Positions 18,810 to 28,955 of a stretch of 64,000 bases of DNA are shown in pieces. The stretch covers positions 44,630-108,629 of the forward strand of contig NZ_JAEFCF010000007.1 in the NCBI RefSeq assembly GCF_016405985.1, written 5' to 3'. The DNA comes from Paracoccus sp. IB05 (GTDB lineage Bacteria > Pseudomonadota > Alphaproteobacteria > Rhodobacterales > Rhodobacteraceae). The stretch's first letter is position 1, and every line of letters starts with the position of its first letter. The notes under the pieces are model-generated. The model worked only from the letters and a program-made list of their open reading frames with translations. It ran no database searches and had not been told where the DNA came from. A program made the position numbers and the translations under genes.

Positions 18810-19817
18810 ATGATCCGTTTCATCTTTTCACGACTATTGTATCTGGTGCCGACCTTCCTTGGGATCACCATCGTTGCCTTCTCCTTCCCGCGTTTGCTGA
18901 AGGGCGATCCGGTGCTGCTGATGGCGGGCGAACGTGGCGTCTCGCCCGAGCGCCATGCCGAGATCTCGGCGCAGCTTGGGTTCGACAGGAATATCGTCCT
19001 GCAATATTTCGATTTTGTCGGACGGTTGTTTCAGGGCGATTTCGGCAATTCGCTGGTGACGAAAAAACCGGTTCTGTCCGAATTCCTGACGCTTTTCCCC
19101 GCGACCATCGAACTTGGCTTTGTCGCCATCGTGCTGGCGACGCTGGTTGGCGTGCCGATTGGCGTACTGGCCGCGATCAAGCGCGGCTCCTGGTTCGATC
19201 AGCTGTCAATGTCGGCGGCGCTTGTGGGCTTTTCGATGCCGATCTTCTGGTGGGGCCTGCTGCTGATCATCGTCTTCTCCGGCAACCTGGGCTGGACGCC
19301 GGTCTCGGGCCGGATCTCGCTGATGTACTTTTTCCCCAATGTCACCGGATTCATGCTGATCGACAGCCTGCTTTCGGGCCAGAAAGGCGCCTTCGCCTCG
19401 GCTTTGCATCACCTGATCCTGCCCTCCATCGTGCTGGCCACGATCCCGCTGGCGGTGATCGCGCGGCAGACGCGGTCTGCCATGCTGGAGGTGCTGGGCG
19501 AGGATTATGTCCGCACCGCCCGCGCCAAGGGGATGCCGGCGCGCCGGGTGATCGGCGTCCATGCTTTGCGCAACGCGATGATCCCGGTCGTCACCACCAT
19601 CGGCTTGCAGATCGGCGTCTTGCTGGCGGGTGCCATTCTGACCGAGACGATCTTCTCCTGGCCGGGGATCGGCAAATGGATGATCGATTCCATCTCGCGC
19701 CGTGATTATCCGGCGGTGCAGTCGGGCCTTTTGCTGGTCGCGGGCGTCGTCATGCTGGTCAATCTGCTGGTCGACCTGACCTATGGCCTCATCAATCCGA
19801 GGATCCGCAACAAATGA
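18810..19817 (+). CDS. dppB: dipeptide ABC transporter permease DppB
   Basis: 335-aa BPD_transp_1 permease. It begins MIRFIFSRLLYLVPTFLGIT, the usual first helix of DppB/OppB, followed by the GDPV motif and a periplasmic loop. The EAA-type coupling loop is YVRTARAKGMPARRVIGVHA. About six membrane helices. The last codons overlap the start of the next gene by 4 nt. Confidence 0.93.
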   Translation: MIRFIFSRLLYLVPTFLGITIVAFSFPRLLKGDPVLLMAGERGVSPERHAEISAQLGFDRNIVLQYFDFVGRLFQGDFGNSLVTKKPVLSEFLTLFPATIELGFVAIVLATLVGVPIGVLAAIKRGSWFDQLSMSAALVGFSMPIFWWGLLLIIVFSGNLGWTPVSGRISLMYFFPNVTGFMLIDSLLSGQKGAFASALHHLILPSIVLATIPLAVIARQTRSAMLEVLGEDYVRTARAKGMPARRVIGVHALRNAMIPVVTTIGLQIGVLLAGAILTETIFSWPGIGKWMIDSISRRDYPAVQSGLLLVAGVVMLVNLLVDLTYGLINPRIRNK

Positions 19818-20716
19818 GCGACACTTTCGTCAAACTCACCGATGCGCAGATCCGTCGCCGGATGCTGGCCGAGTTCTGGTTCTATTTTTCGCGCAATCGC
19901 GGCGCGGTGATCGGGCTTTGCGTCTTTATCCTGCTGGTGTTGATGGCCTGCTTTGCCGATCTGATCGTGCCGCACAGCCCGACCATGCAATATCGCGGGA
20001 TGGAGAAACTGCCGCCCGCCTGGGCTGCGGGCGGCAATTCCGACTTCTGGCTCGGGACCGATGCCGTTGGCCGCGATATGCTGTCGCGGCTGATCAAGGG
20101 CTCGCAATATTCAATGTTCATCGGAGTGGTGGTGGTTTCCATCGCGCTGGTCGGCGGTATCGTGATCGGGCTGATCTCGGGCTTTTTCGGCGGCTGGGTC
20201 GATGTGGTGATCATGCGGGTGATGGATGTGATCCTTGCCTTCCCGTCCCTGCTGCTGGCGCTGGTGCTGGTCGCCGTGCTGGGGCCAGGGCTGACCAATG
20301 CGATGATCGCCATTGCCATCGTCTATCAGCCGCATTTCGCGCGGCTGACCCGGGCGGCGGTGATGTCAGAGCTGAAGCGCGATTACGTCTCGGCGGCGCG
20401 GGTCTCGGGTGCGGGCAATCTGCGGCTGATGTTCAGAACGATCCTGCCGAACTGTCTTGCACCGCTGATCGTCCAGGCGACCCTGTCGTTTTCCTCGGCG
20501 GTGCTGGATGCCGCAGCGCTTGGTTTTCTGGGCATGGGGGCGCAGCCGCCGACCGCCGAATGGGGCACCATGCTGGCCGAGGCGCGGGAATTCATCCTGA
20601 GCCATTGGTGGATCGTCACCTTCCCGGGCCTTGCCATCCTGATCTCGGTGCTGGCGATCAACCTGATGGGCGACGGGCTGCGCGATGCGCTTGATCCGAA
20701 ACTGAAGCGGAGCTGA
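19814..20716 (+). CDS. dppC: dipeptide ABC transporter permease DppC
   Basis: 300-aa permease with N-terminal OppC-type domain (FWFYFSRNRGAVIGLCVF) and the core blocks DFWLGTDAVGRDMLSRLI and YVSAARVSGAGNLRLMFR (coupling loop). It pairs with DppB in the inner membrane. The start overlaps dppB by ATGA, indicating translational coupling. Confidence 0.93.
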   Translation: MSDTFVKLTDAQIRRRMLAEFWFYFSRNRGAVIGLCVFILLVLMACFADLIVPHSPTMQYRGMEKLPPAWAAGGNSDFWLGTDAVGRDMLSRLIKGSQYSMFIGVVVVSIALVGGIVIGLISGFFGGWVDVVIMRVMDVILAFPSLLLALVLVAVLGPGLTNAMIAIAIVYQPHFARLTRAAVMSELKRDYVSAARVSGAGNLRLMFRTILPNCLAPLIVQATLSFSSAVLDAAALGFLGMGAQPPTAEWGTMLAEAREFILSHWWIVTFPGLAILISVLAINLMGDGLRDALDPKLKRS

Positions 20717-20720
20717 GACG

Positions 20721-21557
20721 ATGGCGCTGTTGAAAATCCGCAATCTGACGGTCCGTTTTGCCACCTCGACCGGCTCTTTCACCGCCGTCGACGGCATCGA
20801 TACAGAGGTCGACCGCGGCGAGGTTCTGGCCATCGTGGGCGAGAGTGGCTCGGGGAAATCGGTCTCGATGCTGGCGGTGATGGGGCTTTTGCCCGACACC
20901 GCCACCATCACCGCCGATGAGATGAGCTATGACGGCCACGACCTTTTGCATATGACAAAGGCCGAACGCCGCCAGCTGATCGGACGTGAGATCACGATGA
21001 TCTTCCAGGAGCCGATTGCCTCGCTGAACCCATCCTTCACGGTCGGGTTCCAGATCGAAGAGGTGCTGCGCCTCAACCTCGGCATGTCGCGCCGTGATGC
21101 CCACGCCCGCGCGCTGGAGCTGTTCCGCCAGGTCGGCATCCCCCTGCCCGAGGAAAAGCTGACCTCCTATCCGCATCAGATGTCGGGCGGGCAATGTCAG
21201 CGCGTGATGATCGCCATGGCGATTGCCTCGAAACCGCGCCTTTTGATCGCGGATGAGCCAACGACCGCGCTCGATGTGACGATCCAGAAGCAGATCCTCG
21301 ATCTGTTGATGGATCTGCAGGAGGAATACGGCATGGCGCTGATCCTGATCACCCATGATATGGGCGTGGTCGCGGAAACCGCCGACCGGGTGGTGGTGCA
21401 ATATCAGGGCAAAAAGATGGAAGAGGCCGATGTGCTTTCGCTGTTCGAGGCCCCGAAGCACCCCTATACGCGGGCGCTGCTGTCGGCTCTCCCCGAGAAT
21501 GCGACCGGCGACCGGCTGCCGACCGTCTCTGATTTCTTCGGGGAGGCGGTGCGATGA
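20721..21557 (+). CDS. dppD: dipeptide ABC transporter ATPase DppD
   Basis: 278-aa ATPase with Walker [10 protein letters not shown]-loop [14 protein letters not shown], signature MSGGQCQR, Walker [17 protein letters not shown] and H-loop [10 protein letters not shown]. Typical DppD proteins are about 320-330 aa and end in an oligo/dipeptide C-terminal domain with a cysteine cluster. This one stops after [11 protein letters not shown] and a short tail, so that cluster is missing. It is 4 nt behind dppC and overlaps dppF by 4 nt. Confidence 0.92.
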   Translation: MALLKIRNLTVRFATSTGSFTAVDGIDTEVDRGEVLAIVGESGSGKSVSMLAVMGLLPDTATITADEMSYDGHDLLHMTKAERRQLIGREITMIFQEPIASLNPSFTVGFQIEEVLRLNLGMSRRDAHARALELFRQVGIPLPEEKLTSYPHQMSGGQCQRVMIAMAIASKPRLLIADEPTTALDVTIQKQILDLLMDLQEEYGMALILITHDMGVVAETADRVVVQYQGKKMEEADVLSLFEAPKHPYTRALLSALPENATGDRLPTVSDFFGEAVR

Positions 21558-22408
21558 GCGTGGTTCTTGAAGGCCGGAATATCACCCAGGACTATCACAT
21601 CGGCGGCGGCCTGTTCGGCGCCTCAAAGACCGTCCAGGCGCTGAAAGGCGTCAGCTTTTCGGTGGAAAAGGGCAAGACGCTGGCGATTGTCGGCGAAAGC
21701 GGCTCGGGCAAATCGACCCTGGCGCGGATCATCGCGCTGATCGACGCCCCCTCTGGCGGGGATCTCCTGATCGAAGGCCAGCCGGTCAATATCGCCCTGA
21801 AGCGCCCCGATCCGGTGCTGCGCTCCAAGGTTCAGATGGTGTTCCAGAACCCCTATGGCAGCCTCAATCCGCGCCAGAAGATCGGCTCGGTGCTGATGGA
21901 GCCGCTGGTGATCAACCGGCCCGCGATCGCGGCCGAGGAACGCCGCGCCCTGGCCGAGGCGATGCTGGTCAGGGTTGGCCTTGGCCCCGAGCATTTCAAC
22001 CGCTTTCCGCATATGTTCTCGGGCGGGCAGCGGCAGCGGATCGCAATCGCGCGCGCCCTGATGCTGAACCCGTCTTTGCTGGTTCTGGACGAGCCGGTCT
22101 CGGCGCTGGATCTGTCCGTACAGGCGCAGGTGCTGAACCTGCTCGCCGATCTGCAGGAGGAATTCGGGCTCACCTATGTTTTCGTCAGCCATGACCTGTC
22201 TGTGGTGCGCTATATTGCGGATGATGTGATGGTGATCAGCCAGGGCCTGGCGGTGGAACAGGGCAAGCGAGAGGCGGTTTTCGCCAATCCGACCGATGCC
22301 TATACCCGCCAGCTTTTCGCCGCGACCCCGGTCACCGATGTCGAGGCAATCCGCGCGCGGGTGGCAAAGCGCCAGGCCGCGCGCGAGGCGGCAGGCGCGC
22401 CGCGCTGA
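21554..22408 (+). CDS. dppF: dipeptide ABC transporter ATPase DppF
   Basis: 284-aa ATPase partnering DppD: Walker [11 protein letters not shown]-loop MVFQNPYGSLNPRQKIG, signature FSGGQRQR, Walker B LLVLDEPVSALDLSVQ and H-loop VSHDLSVV. As in DppD, the C-terminal cysteine-containing extension is absent; the protein ends in a basic alanine-rich tail (RAKRQAAREAAG type). It is the last gene of the dpp operon. Confidence 0.92.
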   Translation: MSVVLEGRNITQDYHIGGGLFGASKTVQALKGVSFSVEKGKTLAIVGESGSGKSTLARIIALIDAPSGGDLLIEGQPVNIALKRPDPVLRSKVQMVFQNPYGSLNPRQKIGSVLMEPLVINRPAIAAEERRALAEAMLVRVGLGPEHFNRFPHMFSGGQRQRIAIARALMLNPSLLVLDEPVSALDLSVQAQVLNLLADLQEEFGLTYVFVSHDLSVVRYIADDVMVISQGLAVEQGKREAVFANPTDAYTRQLFAATPVTDVEAIRARVAKRQAAREAAGAPR

Positions 22409-23008
22409 AGCACTGCCCGGATAGCCCCGGCAAGATCCCCGGACGGGCGCAATCTGCGCCCGACCTCCGTCAGCCGCTGCTGTGGCGGCGCTGACTGCCC
22501 TGCCCCCTCGCGATTTTGCAGGCGCCGCCGCTGGTTGCTGTCGGGGGAAACCCATCCCTCGGGGGTACAACCCTGGCCTGGAGCTCGGTATTTCTGCGCA
22601 TTATGCGAGAAAGCACCACCGGGACGGCGGGCGGCGACCGCGCTGCATCTCGCGCTCTGACTGACTGCCGCCGGTGCCCGGGCGCGGAATATTCGGGGGA
22701 TTTCCGATCTCTGCGCAGTGACCTTGCGGCACATTTCTGTCCCGCTTCTGTGACTGTCCGTGGCCGGGCGCTCGCCATGCCGGCCATATGATCCGCCGGC
22801 GCCTGCGCTGTCATCGTAAAGTCCCTGCGGAAGGTGCCGGGCGGGCGAGTCGAAGACCCCGAGCAGGCCAGAACTGATGCGACTTTCTGCCGATGAGAAA
22901 AACGGATGAAATGGCCAGATTGTCGCCACAATGTGACCACAATATCCAGGTGATACTCAACCCACAGTTGGTTACCGAGTCTTAAGCAATACCTAAGAGG
23001 AGGATGCC
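22409..23008. other. intergenic stretch without recognised gene
   Basis: 600 nt between dppF and a small membrane-protein gene. Only arginine/proline-rich chance frames are seen. The last 60 nt are AT-richer and probably hold the promoter of the next gene. Confidence 0.5.
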
Positions 23009-23341
23009 ATGTTTCTTGTCTCACTCGCCGCCGCAACACTTGCCGGAGCTTTCGCAGCCGGCGCCGCCTATAGCCTCGGATCTGGTATCTTTGGCATTGT
23101 CGTGACCTATGCAATCGCGGGCAACATCACCTTTGCTGCCATCATTGCAATGCTCACCTCCGGGGTCCACACAAGCGATGTCGATTTCCAGCAGCAAGCG
23201 GAACTTGATCTTCTTGCCCTGAAACTGGAACTCATGCGCCAGGATGAAAGCGGAAAACGCGTCAGCTTGTTCCGCCAGGAACGTCACGGTCATAAACGCA
23301 GATCCCGGGTGGTTCCCCGGCCAATGCGCTCCGTGAGCTGA
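23009..23341 (+). CDS. small membrane protein of unknown function
   Basis: 110 aa with two hydrophobic segments, at about 3-22 (VSLAAATLAGAFAAGAAY) and 25-50 (IFGIVVTYAIAGNITFAA). A soluble, partly helical tail follows (LDLLALKLELMRQDE) with a basic end (RQERHGHKRRSR). An excellent AGGAGG stands 6 nt before the ATG, which supports translation. The N-terminal pair of helices and basic C-terminus recall small membrane proteins annotated only as hypothetical in Rhodobacterales. I cannot assign a function. Confidence 0.6.
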   Translation: MFLVSLAAATLAGAFAAGAAYSLGSGIFGIVVTYAIAGNITFAAIIAMLTSGVHTSDVDFQQQAELDLLALKLELMRQDESGKRVSLFRQERHGHKRRSRVVPRPMRSVS

Positions 23342-24331
23342 GGGTCTTTGCAACAGCCGGTCCGGGGATGCGCCAGATCTTCCCCAGCCCGATGATTGGC
23401 CAGGGGGCATGCGCGGCGCTCAAAGGCCATCGCATGCCCCCCCTTGCCACAAGCGTTACGCCTGCGGCGTCGATTGGCACCTGACTGCCCCCCGGGAGCC
23501 ACCCCGGCCTGACACGGACGCTTCCTGCCTTGCCCCGTACTCCGGGTTTGGACCGCCATAACTGGCATTTCACGGCCCTGGTCATGGGCTCTGGCTGGTG
23601 GCCCCACCGGGATTTGCAGGTCGGGCGGAATGTTGCCCGGGTCCGGCTTAGCTTTCCCGCTTATTGTGCCAGGTTTTCCCGGTGTTGGTGATCCGTAACC
23701 GGCAATGCCAGATCCTGTTCGATCTGAGCCCTGCATATGCCAGGCTCACATGCGATCTGCATCATTTTTTCCGGGCATGCGGTCTCTTCGGCAATGCGGG
23801 CCAGTTCACGGACGGCGCGCGCCTCACACGCGCTCACCTGGAAACACCGCTCCGCGAAAAATGCGTGGAACCCGCAGGTGACAGATTGGCCGCGTCCCGC
23901 CCCCGCAGAAAACCGCGCCAGTGTCACCCGCATCGCCACAGGTTTTTCGACGGGGGGAAGCGGAGTTCAGGAGCACCGCCGCCACCTTGCCTGCCCGCAG
24001 TGGGAAAAGCGGGCGCTTCGGGCTGATGCTGTTCGCTCGCCATGAAGTCACCGATAATATGCCGTAGGGCAGAAGCTGGCGGCTGTTGCCCGCCACGCCC
24101 TCTGCGGTCGGGCAAAGTCAGGCCCGCCCCATAGTTACCGCCGGATGCGCCCCCGGGCTGCGCAGCAGTCCTTGCTCAGACAGGCCTTGCACAGGCAGTC
24201 CTTGCACAGGCAGGCCAGAGATGACGTAATCATCCGGAGCGGCACTGGCGCGCGGCGACAACCCGGAATGCCGGCACTGTTTTCCCGGACGGCGCCTCTA
24301 TCCATCTTTCCATATCCGTCATGAATGAAAT
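23342..24331. other. long gene-poor stretch before nadD
   Basis: Nearly 1 kb without a convincing gene. Frames on both strands are short, overlap each other and have no ribosome sites or family motifs. The stretch may be decayed coding sequence. A short imperfect tandem repeat sits near its end. Confidence 0.5.
24167..24217. repeat. imperfect short tandem repeat
   Basis: Roughly 14-17 nt units built on CAGTCCTTGCACAGG and CAGGCCTTGCACAGG occur three to four times in a row. No coding frame follows the period. Confidence 0.6.
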
Positions 24332-24967
24332 ATGAACCCGGCTATGGCACAGGGTTTTCCTCTCGCGACACGCGGCATGGTTGTGGGTCTTCTCGGCGGG
24401 TCGTTCGATCCGGCGCATGAGGGACATGCCCATATCACCCGTGAGGCGATGAAGCGGATGGGGCTTGACCAGGTCTGGTGGCTGGTCTCGCCCGGGAATC
24501 CGCTCAAGGCGCGTCAGCCGGCGCCGCTTTCGGTGCGGCTGCAACAGGCGCGGCGGGTGATGCGGCATCCGAAGGTGCGGATCACCGATCTCGAGCGGCG
24601 CCTCGGCACACGCTTTACCGCGGATACCATCGCGACGCTGCGGGCGATTTATCCGGGCGTGACCTTTGTCTGGCTGATGGGGGCCGATAATCTCGCGAGT
24701 TTCCACCGCTGGGACCGCTGGCGGCGGATCATGGAGACGGTGCCGGTTGGTGTCCTCGCACGACCAGGGGCGGGTCTGCGCGCACGGCTGTCGCCGGCGG
24801 CGCAGATCTATGGCGGCAATCGGGTCGGGCGCGGCGAGAACCTTGCGCGGATGAAGCCTCCGGCCTGGGTTTTCGTCAATCTGCCGATGAATGATGCCTC
24901 ATCGACCGAGATCCGGGCGAAGGGCGGCTGGCGGGGGTCAGCGGCGGGTGCTGCCCGCGGCTCCTGA
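24332..24967 (+). CDS. nadD: nicotinate-nucleotide adenylyltransferase
   Basis: 211-aa NadD. The nucleotidyltransferase motif [14 protein letters not shown] (HxGH-type) is at about residues 22-35, with the family blocks [27 protein letters not shown] and the end motif [11 protein letters not shown]. It adenylates nicotinate mononucleotide in NAD synthesis and is normally essential. Either ATG at 24332 or 24344 could start it. In relatives nadD is usually followed by rsfS and rlmH; here it is followed by non-coding DNA and an IS fossil. Confidence 0.93.
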   Translation: MNPAMAQGFPLATRGMVVGLLGGSFDPAHEGHAHITREAMKRMGLDQVWWLVSPGNPLKARQPAPLSVRLQQARRVMRHPKVRITDLERRLGTRFTADTIATLRAIYPGVTFVWLMGADNLASFHRWDRWRRIMETVPVGVLARPGAGLRARLSPAAQIYGGNRVGRGENLARMKPPAWVFVNLPMNDASSTEIRAKGGWRGSAAGAARGS

Positions 24968-25315
24968 TGGAGCCTCCCCCGGGATATTTCAGGACAGATG
25001 AAATGGGGCCTGCCCCCGCGAGGTCCAGGGGGCCAGGTCAGTGAGGTCAGATATACGCGCCAGAACACATCGCGGTACGTGGCTGACGGGCCGGGCTGAC
25101 CGGGCGGGCTGACCGGGCGGGCGATGAAACACATTGCGGGTGTGCCGCGATGCAGCTGATCAGCGCGCGTCAGATAGCTCTTGCTCGCCATGTGCCGATC
25201 ATATCGGTTCATGAATCTGCCCACAGCTTACCCCTGGCGCTCCGGACATAATGCATTGATGCACCAACCTACAGGCCGGATACCCTAAGCCAAATCATAA
25301 GATAACCTATTAAAA
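24968..25315. other. intergenic stretch between nadD and IS5 fossil
   Basis: About 350 nt. It contains a short direct repeat of GGGCTGACCGGGC (two copies near 25093-25120) and ends in unusually AT-rich DNA (25260-25330). No gene is recognised. Confidence 0.5.
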
Positions 25316-26032
25316 TCAAATAACTTTCTGAGTTAGTTTCTCCTGCGCAGGCCCATTGGACCCCACGCAGTCCTGGCGGGCAGATGCCAATCGGCGGGCG
25401 GGCAGACGGGCTCGCTCAAAAATCTGCCCGAACCCGGCCCATCCGCGCTGAAAGGTTCGGCCTGAAACGCCCTGAGCCAGGCGCTGGTTGCCTGCCATGA
25501 CTGCGGTGCCGCCGCGCTCCAGGATCGCGGCGTGGCAAGGCCGGGCGTCGAAGACCCCATCTCCGGTTCCGGTGCCGATCTGTTCATCAGGGGGGATCTG
25601 GCCAAACAGGTGGGGCAGCTCAGGGCTGTCGCCCTTGTCGCTCGAGGTGAACTCTGCGGCCTGGATGTCGCCGGTAGCCGCGTCCATCGCCAGATGAACC
25701 TTGCGATGTTGGCCCCGGCGCTGTGTGCCATGCCTGCGCGTAAGCCATTCGCCGTCACCCAGAAATCTGATCCCTATACTGTCGACCGGCAGGTCCGGGC
25801 GCAGGGCAGTTCGATATCTGCACAGTGATCCGTTTTTACCTGCGGCTCAGGATAGAAATTCCGGCATTGGCCGATCGAGGCCAGCCCTCGACAGAATATT
25901 CGCCACCATCCCGGTCGTTTGTCGGCGCCGCAGGCCAAAGAGGACCTTCACCATGAGGCAGAACTGAATGGCCGCATCGCTGAAGACCGCCGGCCGACCG
26001 TTACCCCCAGTCTTAGGGCCGCGCCACACCAT
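25316..26032 (-). pseudogene. IS5-family transposase fossil
   Basis: Minus-strand pieces of one transposase lie in order but in different frames. The first is WRGPKTGGNGRPAVFSDAAI and VKVLFGLRRRQTTGMVANIL (26032 to about 25850). The second is VDSIGIRFLGDGEWLTRRHG and RKVHLAMDAATGDIQAAEF, then HLFGQIPPDEQIGTGTGDGV and RPCHAAILERGGTAV (about 25785-25480). These are DDE blocks of IS5-type transposases. Frameshifts and missing segments make it inactive. No terminal inverted repeats were identified. Its upstream end abuts the TniQ-like fossil on the other strand, so the IS probably inserted into that gene. Confidence 0.82.
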
Positions 26033-27440
26033 GACTGTATTGAAGCAGGCCCGGGACTGCGAGGCATCTGGTCATTGCCCTTCATGACAATCTGTCTTGA
26101 TCATAAGAGACCACTGGTCGCGCTGTGGACCACTCAGGACAGGCTCGATCGCCATGATGTCGCCGAGCGACTGGCAGACCTGGACCTATCCGCAATTGCG
26201 CGGCCCCAGGCGCGCGATCCTTCCGGTTTCGAGCTTTGGTTCCAGGGGCGTCTTGAGGGGAAATCTGAGCCAGGCCAATGGCTTGATCAGTTCGACCTTC
26301 ATGCGGCGGCGCAATTCTGTTTCGAACTTGGCCGGGCGGCAATTGCGACGAAGCTGCGAAGATCAACCGCGATCCGAGAGGATCTGCACTGGTGGCCTGC
26401 CGCTATCGGTTTCCGGCTATGCGCCGGTGGAGACGCGGATCTCTGCGCGGCCTTGGTCGGATTGCAACATCTGATGGGGCATTCCGGCGAAGGGCCACGC
26501 AAGATCTTTGGCGGCCTTTACGATGTGCTCGCCCGCGATCCTTGCCCCGAGGAAATGCGGCCGTTTCGCAGTATCCTGCAGCGCCATATTCTGGAAACCT
26601 GGCCGCTCGCGCCGGGGGATGAGGTGCTTGGAGAACCCGTCTTGCACCCTGGGCGTATGGGGGTGCGGGCAGTGGCGCATCTGCTGCAAATCCCCGAGAC
26701 TGAGGTCATCGCGGCGATTGGCGAAGACCGCAGCTGCCCGCCGGAATGGAGGCTGATCGGCAGGGCTGAAGCGAAGGCGCTTTTCCCGCAGAGCCTCGCC
26801 GAGCCTGAATTCTGCAAAGCTCTCTCGCTTTCAACGCGGCAGTTTAAACAAATGCGAGATGAGGGCTTGCTGCAGCCCGTTGAGGGCGGGTTCTGGGACG
26901 TTTGGGCGGCGCAGGATCTGATCGACGATCTGTTGCATGGCGCAGAGCCGATATCTTTCGTCCTGCATGACTGGTGCAGTCTGACGGAAGCCTCTGACCG
27001 GTTGCAGATGACATTTCCCGAGATCATCGACGACATCCGCTCCGGGCGGATTGCGCGGGTTGGCAAGTATTTACAGCGGTCCGGCTTTGCCTCGATCCTG
27101 ATCAATCTTGGCCATTTGGAACAGGAAGGAGAGGCGATTTCGATTGAAACTTTTGCCTTTTCGCTGGGGCTGCGACCTGGTGAACTCATGACCTTCGTCC
27201 GTCGCGATAGCGTCTCGTGCCAGCAGCTACGCGGGGCGCGGGGCAATGCACAGGTGCGAATGAGCGCGGCGGACAGGCAGGCCTTCCATGAACGTTTCAT
27301 CAGCTTTCGCGCTCTGGGAGGAGCGGCGGGTTTGGGATGGGGGGGCGCTTCAGGCCTGGCTTGACGCAAGCGGAATCGGGCCTGTGGGCGGCAGTGCGAG
27401 GATTTATTCCCGCGCCGAGGTCAGTCGTCTGCTTCCCTGA
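26033..27440 (+). pseudogene. TniQ-like protein, 5' truncated and frameshifted
   Basis: The open frame to 27366 resembles the TniQ family of Tn5053/Tn7-like transposons. It starts with a piece of the N-terminal zinc-finger region (GIWSLPFMTICLDHKRPLVAL). It continues with FELGRAAIATKLRRS, GLQHLMGHSGEGPRKIFGGL and a RAVAHLLQIPETEVIAAIG helix-turn-helix-like segment. The true N-terminus is missing where the IS5 fossil begins; codons before about 26033 read antisense IS5. Near the end a run of seven G at 27339-27345 shifts the frame. Removing one G would continue WGALQAWLDASGIG to a stop at 27440. No tniA or tniB is nearby. The family call is by pattern recall, not by search. Confidence 0.55.
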
Positions 27441-27515
27441 CCGCAGGTCTCATGCTGTTTTCACTTGACGCCTTTGCGCATGCTTCCCCTTTTTTGGCTG
27501 GTTGCCAACACCCGC

Positions 27516-28790
27516 TCAGCGCGGCCTGCCTCCGACCCAGACCGCACGGATGGCGCGGTCGTCGCCCACCATCACGGTGGGGAACAGCGCCTGCCAGAGG
27601 GTTTCGGCGCGGGCGGCGGCCTGGGCGATGGCCGGGGTGGAGGTCAGGTCGATCACCGCCAGATCGGCTTCCATCCCGGGGGCGATATTGCCGATCTGCC
27701 CTTCGGCATGCAGCGCCCGGGCCGAGCCGACCGTCGCCAGCCACCAGAGCTGCGCCGGATGCAGCGCCTCGCCGCGCAGCTGGGCCACCTCATAGGCGGC
27801 GGCCATGGTGCGCAGCATGGAAAATGACGACCCACCGCCGGTATCCGTGGCCAGTCCGACCCGCAAATGCCGCGCAAGACCCATGTCGAAAAGCCCCGAG
27901 CCGATGAACATGTTCGAGGTCGGACAATGCACCAGCGAAGCACCGGCCTCACGCAGCCGCGCCTTTTCGCGGTCGGTCAGCCAGATCGCATGGCCGTAGA
28001 CCGCGCCTTCGCGCAACAACCCCTGGGTCTCGTAAGTATCGAGGTAATCGCGCGATTGCGGGAAGAGGTCTTTCACCCAGGCGATCTCATCCGTCTGTTC
28101 CGAGAGATGCGTCTGCATCAGGCAATCGGGGTGCTCGCGCCAAAGCGACCCAAGCGCCGCCAGCTGTTCAGGCGTCGATGTCGGCGAAAACCGTGGCGTG
28201 ATCACATAGGACAGCCGGTCCCTGCCGTGCCATTTCTCCAGCAATGCCTTGCTGTCATTATAGGCGGATTGCGCGCTGTCGCGCAGGCCCTCGGGGGCAT
28301 TGCGGTCCATACAGGTCTTGCCCGCGAAAACCCGCATCCCCCTTGCCTGCGCGGCCCCGAAAATCGCATCGACCGAGGCCGGATGGATCGTGGCGTAGGA
28401 ACAGACCGTTGTGGTGCCGCGCGCCAGCACCAGATCGAGATAGCGCCCCGCGATCTCCTCCGCATAGGCGGGATCGGCAAAGCGCATTTCCTCGGGGAAG
28501 GTATAGAGGTTCAGCCAGTCGATCAGCCGCTTGCCCCAGGAGGCGATTATCGCGGTCTGCGGGTAATGCACATGTGCGTCGATAAACCCGGCCGAGATCA
28601 GGCAGTCACCGTAATCATGCACGCTTGCGCCGGGATGGGCCGCACGCAGATCGCCCGCCTGCCCCACCGCCCTGATCCGGCCCTGGTCGACCAGCACCGC
28701 GCCCCGGCTCAGATGCTGCGCCGCAGCCTCGCCGATCACAAAGGGGTCCCCGGTGAAACTCAGCACCTGTCCCAGCAGCAGATCCGCCAT
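27516..28790 (-). CDS. guaD: guanine deaminase
   Basis: 424-aa amidohydrolase from the ATG at 28790 (GGAGAGG upstream). The zinc site is visible: FIDAHVHYPQ at about residues 70-78, MQTHLSEQTDE, and the final aspartate in GLATDTGGGSSFSM. The segment ATIHPASVDAIF and the active-site region PRFSPTSTPEQL are typical of guanine deaminase rather than cytosine or chlorohydrolase relatives. It converts guanine to xanthine plus ammonia in purine breakdown. No other purine genes are adjacent. It is convergent with nothing and lies divergent to mgtE across 165 nt. Confidence 0.93.
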   Translation of the reverse strand: MADLLLGQVLSFTGDPFVIGEAAAQHLSRGAVLVDQGRIRAVGQAGDLRAAHPGASVHDYGDCLISAGFIDAHVHYPQTAIIASWGKRLIDWLNLYTFPEEMRFADPAYAEEIAGRYLDLVLARGTTTVCSYATIHPASVDAIFGAAQARGMRVFAGKTCMDRNAPEGLRDSAQSAYNDSKALLEKWHGRDRLSYVITPRFSPTSTPEQLAALGSLWREHPDCLMQTHLSEQTDEIAWVKDLFPQSRDYLDTYETQGLLREGAVYGHAIWLTDREKARLREAGASLVHCPTSNMFIGSGLFDMGLARHLRVGLATDTGGGSSFSMLRTMAAAYEVAQLRGEALHPAQLWWLATVGSARALHAEGQIGNIAPGMEADLAVIDLTSTPAIAQAAARAETLWQALFPTVMVGDDRAIRAVWVGGRPR

Positions 28791-28955
28791 TCGCCTCTCC
28801 GATCCGTTCACATCCTGTCAGCGAAACACCGCCACCATGTTACAATAAGCCGTCATCAGCGAAAGGAAATCCGGCGCTTGCCCCCTGTTTCCCGCATACG
28901 GCTTCCGGTAAACCCGGTGAATGCGGTGTCCGGAGAGTGCGGTGAAGGAGTGTCC

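Noticed and set aside
24167-24217. Possible CRISPR array
   Set aside because: The units are short, adjacent and imperfect, without spacers.
27867-28955. Long plus-strand extension ahead of mgtE
   Set aside because: It is the antisense reading of guaD. MgtE similarity and a good ribosome site begin at 28956.
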